Source: Paraconiothyrium sp. Pb-2020 (Eukaryota; Ascomycota; Dothideomycetes; Pleosporales; Didymosphaeriaceae). Taken from it: a stretch of 64,000 nucleotides of DNA. The translations under genes and the position numbers were made by a program. The stretch is from positions 5,704,001 through 5,768,000 of the forward strand of contig JAJUBI010000001.1 of NCBI GenBank assembly GCA_022419385.1, given 5' to 3'. Below the pieces are notes generated by a model. It ran no database searches and was not told the origin of the DNA. It was given only the letters and a program-made list of their open reading frames with translations. Of the stretch, positions 21,697 through 31,901 are shown one piece after another. The first letter of the stretch is position 1. Every line of letters begins with the position of its first letter.

Positions 21697-23598
21697 CTAC
21701 GAAGGCCCAGATGCCATTTGCTTCCAGCTTCCATCGCTGCGCCACGTTCCAGCCTTGGTGTAGTCGCCCCTTGCACTACCATCCATGAAAGCAAAGCGGA
21801 AGTACTCTGGGACATCGTCCATATGGCGAACCCATGTGAAAGATGTCTTGCCCGCGTCTTCGTATCCACGAAAGCGCTCTACGTCGTTGACCAGTACGCT
21901 GATGCCATCGTAGTGCTTAGGATGAGGGAGCTCCCATTCGAAGGTTATGTTCGGCTTGAGGCCTGTTCCAACATTGCTGTAGATGATAGGTGCGGTGATG
22001 ATGGGGAGAGTAGTCCCCAGTTGCCCGTCGCCGCGTAGTTCGGCTGGTGTCTGCAAGATACTGTCGAAGCCCCAGCGTGCGATGCCGTTGATGAAAAGGC
22101 CGATGAGTATACCCTGGAAGAGCAGACTGGGTCTTGTTTGCATAGACGTCCCACCAACCAAAAGGAGACCGAGTATGTAGTGATGAATGCGCACGTTCAT
22201 ACGAGGAATAGCGACCAAGATCAGTATGACAGCGACATATATGCCGTAGATGGCAAGATAACGAGGTAGACGGCCCTCAACACGGAGACACCATGCTTGT
22301 CCGATTGCAATGCAAAGAAGGGTCAATACGATAATGATGAGAGCGGGCACAGCGCCAGGCTGGCTCTTGATGTCGTGTGGGGTCAGTCGCTCGATCGGGA
22401 TTTTGTCGAAGGTGTAATTGTTCAGGGCTCCAACCCAACAGCCTCCTAGCCAAAGAATGGTTTTCTCGACCTGGGCATCTAGACCCAGCAGCGTTCTCCT
22501 TACGAAGAACTTGTAAACGGCGAACATGCAAAAGCTGGCAGGCAGAAAACGACCGAGAGCGATACTGACAATGGAGTAGTAGTCGGTAAGATTTGGTGGA
22601 TCGGATGCGAGCGCGACGTGGAAGAATACACCTAAGAATATGGATGGGAAGAACACTGCTGGAGAGGTTGTGAACAAGGATAGGAGGATGGTAAAGGTCA
22701 GCGAGACACCGAGGAGTGGCCATCGCAGATCCCGGCACTTCGAATGAGTGCCTTCCAGGAAGGCGAAAGATCTAGGGAAATACGAGTTGAAGCTGATACT
22801 CTTGATGTGCTTGCGGTTGACGCTAGGGTAGTGGCTCTTCTCGCCCACAAACGAGAGGACGCCACATCCGCCAGACTTGTCGGTGATGAAGCCTGCGTGG
22901 ATAGCAGCTCCACATATGAACGAGTCGCTGCGGTAATACGTATTTGCCAGCGTCTCTTCCTTGTCAGTCGGACCGCCGATTACTAGCGGCCTATAATTTA
23001 TCTCCTTGGCCCCAACTGCGTGCGGGTTCAGCACCTGTATCCTTTTGCAGTTGGCCGGGCACCGGAAAGCCATAGTCTGGTTGGCGAACGGTCGGCACTG
23101 ATCGCCATTGAGGCCACAGCCATTTGCGTCACTCCACAGCCTGTCAGTGCACCGAATGTTGACAGGTGAACCGTGACCTGGAATGTCTGCGGCGAACGCA
23201 GACCGATGTAGAATCAACGAGAAGCTCAGAAACCATGCAAAATAGAACACTATCAGTAGGACGACTTTGTGTTTGCGTTTTGGGAAGTAGCGATCCAGCA
23301 AGTTTATGGGCGCACGCTGCACTGTGGGAAGCAGCGGTCGTATACTCCACGGCCGCGGGGGTTGTGGGCCCTTGACCCAAAGCTTTGTAGCTTTCCATGC
23401 GCGTTGTAACCGTGGAGGTATGTATTTGCTCGCGTAGGATTGTTGCTGGGTGAATTGCTCTTCGTCGGAAGCTTCGGAAGCGTCTACGAGGGTCGCATCG
23501 GCGGCGGTGGAATCGTCAGAAAAGGGTGGCTCATTCTCGTCATCACGGTATACCTGGAGAGGTGCGTCCCCATCATCAGGTTCGTTTCCAGGCGGCAT
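21697..23598 (-). CDS. LCCL-domain integral membrane protein
   Basis: Multi-pass membrane protein with an extracytoplasmic LCCL domain. 633 aa are counted from the first in-frame ATG at 23598. The frame is open for another 58 codons upstream, with a plausible sequence (SRSNSRHELDSIYEM) but no ATG, so the true start, or a small upstream exon, is unresolved. Order: acidic cytosolic N-terminus; ER-type segment VVLLIVFYFAWFLSFSLIL; LCCL domain with FRCPANCKR, YRSDSFICGAAIHAG and KSGGCGVLSFVG; then about seven to eight hydrophobic helices; and a C-terminal soluble end (SFTWVRHMDDVPEYFRFAFM). The arrangement matches fungal LCCL proteins of unknown role. No intron is seen. Confidence 0.85.
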   Translation of the reverse strand: MPPGNEPDDGDAPLQVYRDDENEPPFSDDSTAADATLVDASEASDEEQFTQQQSYASKYIPPRLQRAWKATKLWVKGPQPPRPWSIRPLLPTVQRAPINLLDRYFPKRKHKVVLLIVFYFAWFLSFSLILHRSAFAADIPGHGSPVNIRCTDRLWSDANGCGLNGDQCRPFANQTMAFRCPANCKRIQVLNPHAVGAKEINYRPLVIGGPTDKEETLANTYYRSDSFICGAAIHAGFITDKSGGCGVLSFVGEKSHYPSVNRKHIKSISFNSYFPRSFAFLEGTHSKCRDLRWPLLGVSLTFTILLSLFTTSPAVFFPSIFLGVFFHVALASDPPNLTDYYSIVSIALGRFLPASFCMFAVYKFFVRRTLLGLDAQVEKTILWLGGCWVGALNNYTFDKIPIERLTPHDIKSQPGAVPALIIIVLTLLCIAIGQAWCLRVEGRLPRYLAIYGIYVAVILILVAIPRMNVRIHHYILGLLLVGGTSMQTRPSLLFQGILIGLFINGIARWGFDSILQTPAELRGDGQLGTTLPIITAPIIYSNVGTGLKPNITFEWELPHPKHYDGISVLVNDVERFRGYEDAGKTSFTWVRHMDDVPEYFRFAFMDGSARGDYTKAGTWRSDGSWKQMASGPS

Positions 23599-24278
23599 CT
23601 CGTAGATGCTGTCGAGTTCGTGGCGCGAGTTCGATCGCGACAGATTGGCGGCGGGACGAGGGCGCGGCTCCACACAAGCAGAGCCAGCAAGAAATGCTAG
23701 GGATTGCGCTACGGAGTATTCTAAACGAGAAACAGGAAAGATAGGGTATACGGCAAGAGAAGGTCTATCCAACGATTAGGTGCGTGAGGAAGCTGTGGTA
23801 GCTGTCGCGAAAGCATAGCTCACGCGCGGGCCCTGCATGACGCATCCGTGGATGGGATGCCGTCACGCTAAGAGCTTCAGCCCTACCATTCGCGAACGGA
23901 CCAAGGCACCCGCAGCAGCGCGCAGCCTCACATGGCTTTGGGACTGTCTTTGTGTTCTTTGGAAGCTCCTTGGAAGTACCTCGTCGATACGAAGACGGCA
24001 TTCGTGCAGGATTCAAGTCCATGTACATGCTGCCGCTATGTGTCAAGCGAACCGTCGTTGTAACTCGTCATAGAAGGTGAACAGCACGCCCTTCCATTAT
24101 TAAGCAGCCGTTATCGTTATCGCCCGCACGCTAAAGAGCTCCAGTACCATCGCCCCGGACGAAACCCACTTGTATCTACTTCTTCGCCTCTGGACTTGGT
24201 TGCAGCTCCATATGTGGTAATACCCAACTCGTCTCGGTTCAAGCTTGGAATTTGGGAAAGATTGGTCCTCTAAGAAAC
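23599..24278. other. Divergent intergenic region (LCCL gene / aminotransferase)
   Basis: About 680 bp between two divergent starts. The LCCL protein may begin inside the first 170 bp. No element is recognised. Confidence 0.45.
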
Positions 24279-26190
24279 ATGTCCTACACTTCAGACCCAG
24301 CAAGCTTTCCTGAGCCTGTTGATCTGTCCCACCACTTGTCGCGCAGCACAAAGGCGCGTGAAGCTTCGCAGATCAAGCGCTTCTACAAGTACTTCGGCAT
24401 CCCCGGGATTTCTCAACTAGCTGGAGGTACGCACGCTCACGGTCTGAAGAAATAATTAACAATCGTCCGAGCTTACAAACCCGCCAGGCCTCCCTAACGA
24501 CAAGTACTTCCCATATGATACCCTCGAAGCCAAGGTGGGTCGCGCAATATGCGCCTCCAGGACCGTGATTGACCGACAATAGGTCGCCCACCCTAATCGT
24601 TGGGAGCCGACACCCAACAAGCCCATCGATCCTCCACCAAACGACCCTCCAACCGCAAAGCTAGCCTCCGCGTCCCTTGCCACTCGCAAAGATGATCCGC
24701 CCTCAGCGCGCCTCGTTGTTCCCCACGATTCTGGGGTCCAAGACCCGACTCGCATAATTGATCTGAAGTCGGCACTGCAATATGGCACAGCACAGGGCTA
24801 CCCGTCGCTCTATACGTTCATCCGCCAATTCACACGTGAGAACCTACACCCATTCGTACCATATAAAGGCGGACCAGACGTCATCTTGACCAACGGCTCC
24901 ACCGATGGCTTCTCCAAGACTATCCAGGCCTTCTCTAATGAGTGGGCTGAGGGTTACAACCCCATCGAAGAGCGACCGGGACTCTTGGTGGAGGAATACT
25001 GCTACATGAATGCTATTCAGACGGCGACACCGAAGGGCTTCAACATTGCGCCTGTGGCCATCGATGACGAGGGCATGGTTGCGAAGGGCCCAGGGGGTCT
25101 TGAAGATGTTCTGGACAATTGGGACTTCTCCAGGGGACGTCGTCCGCACCTTCTCTACACCGTTACCATCGGCCAGAATCCCACAAGCGGCACCCTTAGC
25201 GTAGCGAGACGGACAGACATTTATGCGCTCTGCGTCAAGTACGACATCTTGATCGTTGAGGATGACCCATATTGGTATCTTCAATTCCCTTCATCTTCGC
25301 CTGAGGCCACCGCAACTCCCAAGCCGAAAAAGTCGTCTGGTTTTGAATTTCTTGATTCACTCATTCCTTCCTACTTGTCTCTCGACTATCAGGGTCGCGT
25401 CATTCGTCTAGATACCTTCTCTAAGACTGTTGCTCCAGGATGCCGTCTCGGATGGATCACGGCGCAACCGGCTCTCGTTGAACGCATCCTCCGCGTCACC
25501 GAAACCAGCACCCAACAACCCTCCGGCTTTGTTCAGTCCATGATCGCAGAGCTCCTTATGGGTCCTCAGAGCTCCACTGACCCGGGCCGAGGCGGAGCCA
25601 AGGATGGCAGCGGCTGGAAGGTCGATGGCTGGGTGCGCTGGCTCGAGGGTCTCCGCGGCAACTACGAGCGCAGGATGAACGCTATGTGCGATGTCCTCGA
25701 TGCGAACAAGCACGCTGTCAAAGCCGGTCGCCGGAAGTCTATGACCGAGGTCGCCGATGATGAGGACGAGTGGGCCGTCGTGGAGAAGACCAAGATCTAC
25801 GACTTTGTGCGCCCTCTCGGTGGTATGTTTGTCTGGGTGCGCTTCGACTTCTCCTCGCATCCGTTGGCAAAGCAGGTCCCTGCTCAACGCCTCTCGCAAG
25901 CGCTCTGGGTCTTCTGGACGACTAAGCCGTATCTTGTCCTTGTCGCGCCTGGCGCGATGTTTGCGCCCACCGCAGACATTAGGGATGGCGATGCGTTCAA
26001 CTGCGCGCGGTTATGCTTCGCGGCGTGCCCTGTGGACGAGGTCAAGAGCATTACGAAGCGCTTCAGCGATGGTGCGCAGGCTTTCTGGCGCATCAAGAGC
26101 GTGGAGAAGATCAACGAACTGCTAGAGGATGACGAGGCAGAGCATGGTCAAGTGGATGCGGGCCTTGCGCTGCTGAACGGCATGTGTTAA
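24279..26190 (+). CDS. Aromatic / 2-aminoadipate-type aminotransferase, ARO8-like (PLP fold type I)
   Basis: PLP enzyme that moves amino groups between aromatic, aminoadipate or kynurenine-type amino acids and 2-oxo acids. Three exons (24279-24426, 24488-24534, 24583-26190) give 600 aa; splicing yields AGGLPNDKYFPYDTLEAKVAHP. Class I/II signatures: YGTAQGYPSLYTFIRQF, LTNGSTDGFSK, TIGQNPTSGTLS, EDDPYWYLQFP and the PLP-lysine motif DTFSKTVAPGCRLGW (Lys about residue 346), with GGMFVWVRFD near the end. The first ATG (24279) gives the family-like MSYTSDPASFPEPVDLSHHLS. An insert of about 45 residues between the lysine region and the small domain (SSTDPGRGGAKDGSG) is usual for fungal Aro8. There is no targeting signal, so it is probably cytosolic. 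It is not physically linked to the branched-chain cluster at the right of the window. Confidence 0.92.
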
Positions 26191-27639
26191 GGAATGAGTC
26201 AGTATGTGCTCTTGCGGGGCGCAACTTGTGCCCACGCACAAACATGTCATGGTCATTAAAGCAATCACTGTAGCCCTGCGCTGATTGTACCATATGAGAT
26301 GCATTGTGGTAAATAGAACGACGTAACGAATGATAATGAAAGACTGCCATAGCAATGCACACAAAGGGTGTCTATGGCGCTCGGGATTATTGCATCAGTG
26401 TACTACATGTCGTGTTGGGCAACGCACCTCCTTTACTCATATCTCAATCCGCGCTTTCCCCTTAGAATAGGCTCCGTGACATCCCACCCTTCACTTCGGT
26501 CACCTCACAACCTCTCCCCTCACTACGACTTCCTCACTACGCGGTACTGACTATCCCAGCCGAAACGCACTGCCATATAGACGCATTTACAAGTCATATC
26601 GAGACTTATCAAGGCGGCTTAGTGGAGCGATGACAGTAGTTTTTGGTAGTAAATGGGGAAAGATGGTCTGAATAAATCAAAAGACCAAAAAATGAAGAAA
26701 TGAGAGTCTTTGCGCGCGACATCAACCGCACTTTGACTGTTCTTGGCGGCAGCAAATTCATGATGGTCTGATGGGGAGGAATTTTCTATTTCTATGGGTT
26801 CAACATAACACCTAAATGGTAAGGGAAACCTCTAGCAGATATATTTTTGCTTCGTATGGCAAGGGGCATCGAACATTGGCCAAACGTCCATGTTATAACT
26901 CTACTTCTGAACATATATACACATCTGGGATAAACAGGACGATCTACATAGTCCGGACGTAGAGATGCTATTGCCGTAAGTCTTAGAGACAGTTGTTCAG
27001 CCAAGTGTGACCATCATCATGCATGTTTAGGTTATTCCGATGCTACTGTACTGATTATCTACACTGATTGGGCGGAACTATTTAGGCTGCCAAACGTCAG
27101 GGATCAGACCTTATACTCCATCTCCGTCTCTTCATGCTAAAGTACACAATCCCACTGGCGTATTGTGGCATGGCGGTACAGTCCACTATAGCCAAACCTC
27201 GTAATATGCACGACGGATACGATACGGAGACATTGATGGAAGGCGATGTTGGCGGACTTCTAATTGATCTCCAAGGGAATGGGACCTCGGGCGCTTCATT
27301 GTACAACAACACTGACAGCCTTGCATGGGTAGCGCGTCTGATCTCTTCTTCGATTGTTCTATAACGTTCTGTGAGTCCGGTGTGTCCGGTTTGTCTCGAT
27401 CAGCTTGTCAGCTCGAGGCACTGTGTACAGGTCCTTGGAACCTGATCATCCTCTCTCGAAGACGCTTCTTCCCGAGAAATTTCGAAAAGATTGTTACACA
27501 CCATACGAATTCACTGTACTGCAAGGTGCGCTGAAGGATGTCAGGTTGGACGAGGCGTGCTTGGGCGAGGCATGCCAATGACACCAGCTCGTTGCGTGGT
27601 TGTGCGACGAAATTTTCTATCCATAGTAGATATGAGAAA
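26191..27639. other. 1.45-kb intergenic region between convergent genes
   Basis: Moderately AT-rich. The only notable frame is a 76-codon ATG frame at 27134-27364 (plus) with a weakly hydrophobic start and no homology that I recognise; I do not call it. No repeats or RNA genes seen. Confidence 0.45.
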
Positions 27640-28870
27640 TCAAGTGGCGGCCCCCTCGGACACATTGAAGGACTGTTTCACCCTAATTCCACCCGGGCTG
27701 TGTGGACCTTCCCTGCCGTGCCGATCTAGCGACTCTTGACTATCGCTGCCATCTCCATGCATAGTTTCGCGCAAAGCCGAGGCATCAGCACGATGTTGTA
27801 GTCCCATTGGTCGGAGCCAGAGACGATTGGTGTCATCGTCTAATCTCTCGAATCCATCTTCGCCCACCGCCTTTGATCCAACAGGTCTCGAACCACTGTT
27901 CACGGGTGTTTTGCCTGATCCGTAGGGTGTGGCTGCAGACCGACCGAGCAGCGGGCGCATCATGGGTATGGAGGCAAGGACTACGGCGAGACAGGGTTCT
28001 ACACCGCTGAAGATATTAGCCTTGGGAATCGTGTAGGTTATATCTGCGAAGTCCATAGAAGACAGGACGGAGATACGGAGCGCGCTGATGATGCAAGTCC
28101 TGGCCATATTTGTCAGAAAGAGAGAACAAGCATGCAGTAAAATTGGGGAGATGTACACAACACCCAAACCAAATACGGTGATGAGGGTGATCTTCTTATA
28201 TGTTGCCATTTGCAACTTGGACAACGGGTACATGGGTAGCAGAAGCACCATGGCGTCGGTGATCAAGTTGATGATCCCAGTGACAGTAAAGGACGTAACT
28301 TGATTGCCGCAGCTCCCTCCAATAATTGTCTTGTCCCAATTGTACGCAAAAGGACGGCATATTAAACAGCCAGCGAGGATAGTCGCAACCGTCCATGCAA
28401 TGATTACGGACATGGTGGCATATGAGCCCCAAGCAAGCCACTGGATGGGGAAGATCTTGAGGTAAAGGCACAAGATCGATAGTTTGGTGCAACTGAGACT
28501 CAGGACCCAGAGAAACTGCAATGGGATGATGAGCTGAGATAGTTTGGTGATGGGCTCTAGGCCGTATTTGAGGGCAATCTCTGTGACATGACCGTAGCCA
28601 ATGCCGGCTTGAAAGACGCCTGTGATGCTAATTGATTGTAGGCCGACAGCGAATACCTCGTACCTGTCAGCAGCTTCCAATACTAAGGTAGTGACTGTAG
28701 AAACCTACACATGCAATGATGATTAGATGATCACTAATTGTCCATTTCTTGTGCGCGACGGCATGAGCAGTCAGTCGCAGAGTGACGGCGAGGGTGGCGA
28801 GAATGGAGAAGCTGAGAGCTGCGCCAAGCACCGCCTTTTGTTCGTGCGTCTCGATGGGAAATACGGCCAT
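27640..28870 (-). CDS. Rhodopsin-domain (SAT4/PTH11-like) seven-helix membrane protein
   Basis: Putative receptor-like membrane protein of the large fungal rhodopsin-domain family. Two exons, 28870-28709 and 28656-27640, give 392 aa. The 52-bp intron (GTAGGT...GAG, branch GCTGAC) joins WTISDHLIIIAC to VFAVGLQSISITGVF, which reproduces the family pattern; the acceptor GAG is unusual but other combinations break the frame. Seven hydrophobic helices follow. Family marks: KLSILCLYLKIFP, CRPFAYNWD with paired Cys in the loops, GIINLITDAMVLLLPM and KITLITVFGLGV. After the last helix comes a cytoplasmic tail of about 90 polar residues. There is no CFEM domain, so it is not a classical Pth11. Ligand unknown. 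Confidence 0.85.
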
Positions 28871-29946
28871 GTTGCTGTGCAGTCGAACAAAACGGGGATT
28901 GCGTGGTTCAATGCGCCATATCTACATTTTGCAATGTACCTGCGCCGCAACAGGCCCAGTTTTGTATATAACAATGTCATTGGGGCGGCAAGGGATCGCT
29001 GCCATGAGCGCTTCAAGAGGCTAAGAGCAGGTAGGGAACCAAATCCACGATGTCTAGTCTGGTCACGGCTGACGCCCTGGAAGTCATCCGAAATCGCCTC
29101 GCAAGTCCAAGCTTATTATGGGGTACACATGGGTCCTCCACACTTCTATTGGCGGAAATAATTTAGCAAGTGAATTGCACGGCTGTACTTGCGCGTGGGG
29201 GGCATACTTATGATACCACAGCCGCGCTTCAGTCCAAGGAACTAGTAACTTGGAGACAATGGCGTAGTGAGCAGAAGTACTTAGACTTTCCCTACTTTGG
29301 CACTAGACCATCGAAGGATTCACAAAGTTCCAGGCCAAAAACTTCAACCGTCTCGTACGATTCGTACGATGGTAGCCTTTTGGGCAGTATACTGGATGAT
29401 AATTATTTTGACAGGGAGCCACATCATGGAGAGCTCTGTGTACAGAGCATGTCGTCGGATAGATTTGACTGCGAACAACGGCGGTCTTGGGCGACGAAAA
29501 GGCCTTCTGTCAACTTCGGAAGGAAAAACTAACGTCCCCACCCACATTGAAGTTATGGATCACGAGATGTCAGGCTGGCTGCCCCTTCTTAGCGCAATCT
29601 GTCCCGAAAGCCGTTTCAAATATTGTCTGCGTATGGTCTGGTTGGTATGGAATTAGCGCTTAGCGTATGAAGGCAACGTTCCTCTTCCAGTGGGACGAAG
29701 AGCCCAGGTTAGGTGAAATGTGCCGAAGAAGCCCCACTGAGGCTCGCAACCGCGACAATCGGGTGACTACCGAGTGTACGTCCGCGGCCCCTGAAGTAAC
29801 AGGGGTGTTCCTGTTCGAAGTGCCGGACTGATTCAGGGATCGCTCCGCGGAGCAAACTCCTGTGTAATGCTTCGCTTGTTATTCGTTTCTGTATGCAAAT
29901 TCAAGCAGTCGCGCTCCCTCAGTGCGACTGAGTTACCTTAACTATC
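28871..29946. other. Divergent intergenic region (rhodopsin-domain gene / P450)
   Basis: 1.08 kb with no supported gene. It holds a perfect 12-bp palindrome close to the P450 start, listed separately. Confidence 0.5.
29842..29853. promoter_or_regulatory. Perfect 12-bp palindrome upstream of the P450
   Basis: GCTCCGCGGAGC lies 94 bp before the P450 ATG. The core CCGCGG with paired CGG half-sites is the kind of site bound by Zn2Cys6 dimers; the regulator gene at 31902 is the nearest candidate. Binding is an inference. Confidence 0.45.
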
Positions 29947-31557
29947 ATGTCCAGCTTTACTTTCGCGACAACTGTCCTGGTTGTGGGCGCATTGACGGTG
30001 CTCTACGTCTTCATCAACAAGAAGGGCCAAGGTGCGACCGCGAAACCCCTACGCAAGCTTCCCCTCATTGGAGATCTCCACAACTCTCCCATAGAGAAAC
30101 CACTTATACACTGGAGTGCCTGGTCAAAAGAACATGGGCCTATCACTGTACCCAGGCTATTCGGATTCATTCCTATCGTGGTACTCAACTCGTATGAAGC
30201 CGTGACTGAACTCTTCAGTAAACGCAGTCAATGGTACAGCAACCGGCCTGCCTCAGTGAGTATGGAGATGATTACCGGCGCTGGTCCAGGACGCTCCAGA
30301 TTCACCTTGATGCACGATTATGACGACCATCTCAAGCTGCATCATCGCATTCTCTCCCCCAGTTTGGGCGCTCCCGCCGCATCGAAGTACCAGCCGCTCA
30401 TGGAACTTGAAGCCAAGCAACTGCTCTTCGACCTCATAACCGCTATCAGGAAACCTGCGGATGGCTCGACTATTAGTACAAGAACAATATACCCACTGCT
30501 CGAGCGTACCCAGTCCAGCGTCATTCTTGCCCTCCATTACGGTTTGCGCATTCCCAAGTTCGAAGAGCCAATACTGCATGAGGTTATTGATACACAAGCC
30601 AAAGTCACTCACCTGGCAGCCAACCCACAGCTCCCTGATCTGATACCATTTCTTCGACATCTGCCATCATTTGTCTCTCCATGGCAACGTTACGCGGATA
30701 AGCTCTTCGCTACGCAAGTCGATTTATACATGCGCCTCTTTCAACATGGTAGAGATGCTCCCGGCTGGAATGCAACAAAGCAAGCCATCGCCACCGCACC
30801 GAAACATGCCCCTGCGGACTCTCCAGTCTCGGATCTTGACCTTGCCTTCACGCTCGCGACATCGATTCAAGGCGGTATGGAAACATCTCCTAGGCAGATC
30901 CTCTGGCTTTTCATCGCAGCTATACAAAATCCCGACTTCATGGCACGTGCCCATAAAGCTTTGGACGACGTCGTTGGCCGCGACCGTTTACCCCAGTTCT
31001 CCGATCGTAGCAACCTCGCATACATCGACGCTGTCGCACATGAGCTTTTCCGCTGGCGCCCGATCTCTCCAGGCTCGATACCCCGCCGTGCAGACCATAC
31101 CGATGAGTTTGCCGGAGTCAAGATTGCGAAGGGAGTCACCGTCATGGCGAACGCATGGGCGATCGGCCGCGACGAGAAAGTTTTCGATCCATCCCTCGGT
31201 GATGCGCAGGATTTTGTTCCTGAACGCTGGTTGCGCGACGGAAAAGTCCGCAGCGACCTGCCTCTTCCAGTGTTTGGTCAGGGTCGACGAATTTGCCAGG
31301 GAAAGCGCGTTGCCATGGACGGCACCTTCATGAACATTGCGCATATTCTTTGGGCGTTTGACATTAACGCACTAGAAGGTGAAGAGGTTGATCCGTGGGC
31401 TATGGTTGTTACTGGGTTCATGACTGAGCCGAGGCCAGTGAGATTCTGTCTCAGGCCTAGAGGACAATGGGCAATCGATATAATAAGGAGAGAGTGGCAA
31501 AGCACCGAAACAAGCTTAGAGACCGTTATGGGTATTGGAAACGACGTAGAAAAGTAG
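29947..31557 (+). CDS. Cytochrome P450 monooxygenase
   Basis: Membrane-anchored haem monooxygenase, 536 aa, single exon. An N-terminal anchor (TFATTVLVVGALTVLYVFI) is followed by the Pro hinge LRKLPLIGDLH. The I-helix region is SIQGGMETSPRQ (about residues 306-317); the usual acidic-Thr pair is present as Glu311-Thr312. The ExxR motif is ELFR (366-369), PERW lies at 425-428, and the haem-binding motif FGQGRRICQG has the axial Cys at about 450. All catalytic landmarks are intact. The C-terminal part (MTEPRPVRFCLRPR) is like P450s of the O-methylsterigmatocystin oxidoreductase/CYP620-like type. A Zn2Cys6 gene and an MFS transporter follow on the same strand, which suggests a small detoxification or tailoring module. 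Substrate unknown. Confidence 0.93.
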   Translation: MSSFTFATTVLVVGALTVLYVFINKKGQGATAKPLRKLPLIGDLHNSPIEKPLIHWSAWSKEHGPITVPRLFGFIPIVVLNSYEAVTELFSKRSQWYSNRPASVSMEMITGAGPGRSRFTLMHDYDDHLKLHHRILSPSLGAPAASKYQPLMELEAKQLLFDLITAIRKPADGSTISTRTIYPLLERTQSSVILALHYGLRIPKFEEPILHEVIDTQAKVTHLAANPQLPDLIPFLRHLPSFVSPWQRYADKLFATQVDLYMRLFQHGRDAPGWNATKQAIATAPKHAPADSPVSDLDLAFTLATSIQGGMETSPRQILWLFIAAIQNPDFMARAHKALDDVVGRDRLPQFSDRSNLAYIDAVAHELFRWRPISPGSIPRRADHTDEFAGVKIAKGVTVMANAWAIGRDEKVFDPSLGDAQDFVPERWLRDGKVRSDLPLPVFGQGRRICQGKRVAMDGTFMNIAHILWAFDINALEGEEVDPWAMVVTGFMTEPRPVRFCLRPRGQWAIDIIRREWQSTETSLETVMGIGNDVEK

Positions 31558-31901
31558 AGTCCCATTTAAATACACCACATCTGCGCCAGTCGGACTCAAT
31601 GCTGACGAGAAGTGTCAAGACAGTCCTATTTTCAGGGTGCTATTAAAGGAGCGAATATCGCCTTGGAGAGAGGCGTTCGGAGATGCCAAGGCATAAGTAT
31701 ATGGAGAGATGACTCCTTTCAGGAGAAGGCGCCAAGTGGTTGCTCTAGGGTTCTTGGCGCACGTGATTGCTAGCGTGCGGTAGGCGCGTCCGGGAACATC
31801 TTGCATCGCTCCTACAGTTTACATCAAGCTCGAGACCCGTGTATCTGATCAGTCTAACACAAAGCTGTTCATCATTTCTACAGGCGCATGCCGCGATAGC
31901 G
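31558..31901. promoter_or_regulatory. Intergenic / promoter of Zn2Cys6 regulator
   Basis: 344 bp between the P450 stop and the next start on the same strand. No specific site is recognised; a short upstream ATG (31888, stopped after three codons) precedes the start. Confidence 0.4.

Noticed and set aside
27134..27364. 76-codon plus-strand frame with a possible secreted-protein start
   Set aside because: The N-terminus is only weakly hydrophobic and there is no Cys pattern or homology I can recognise.
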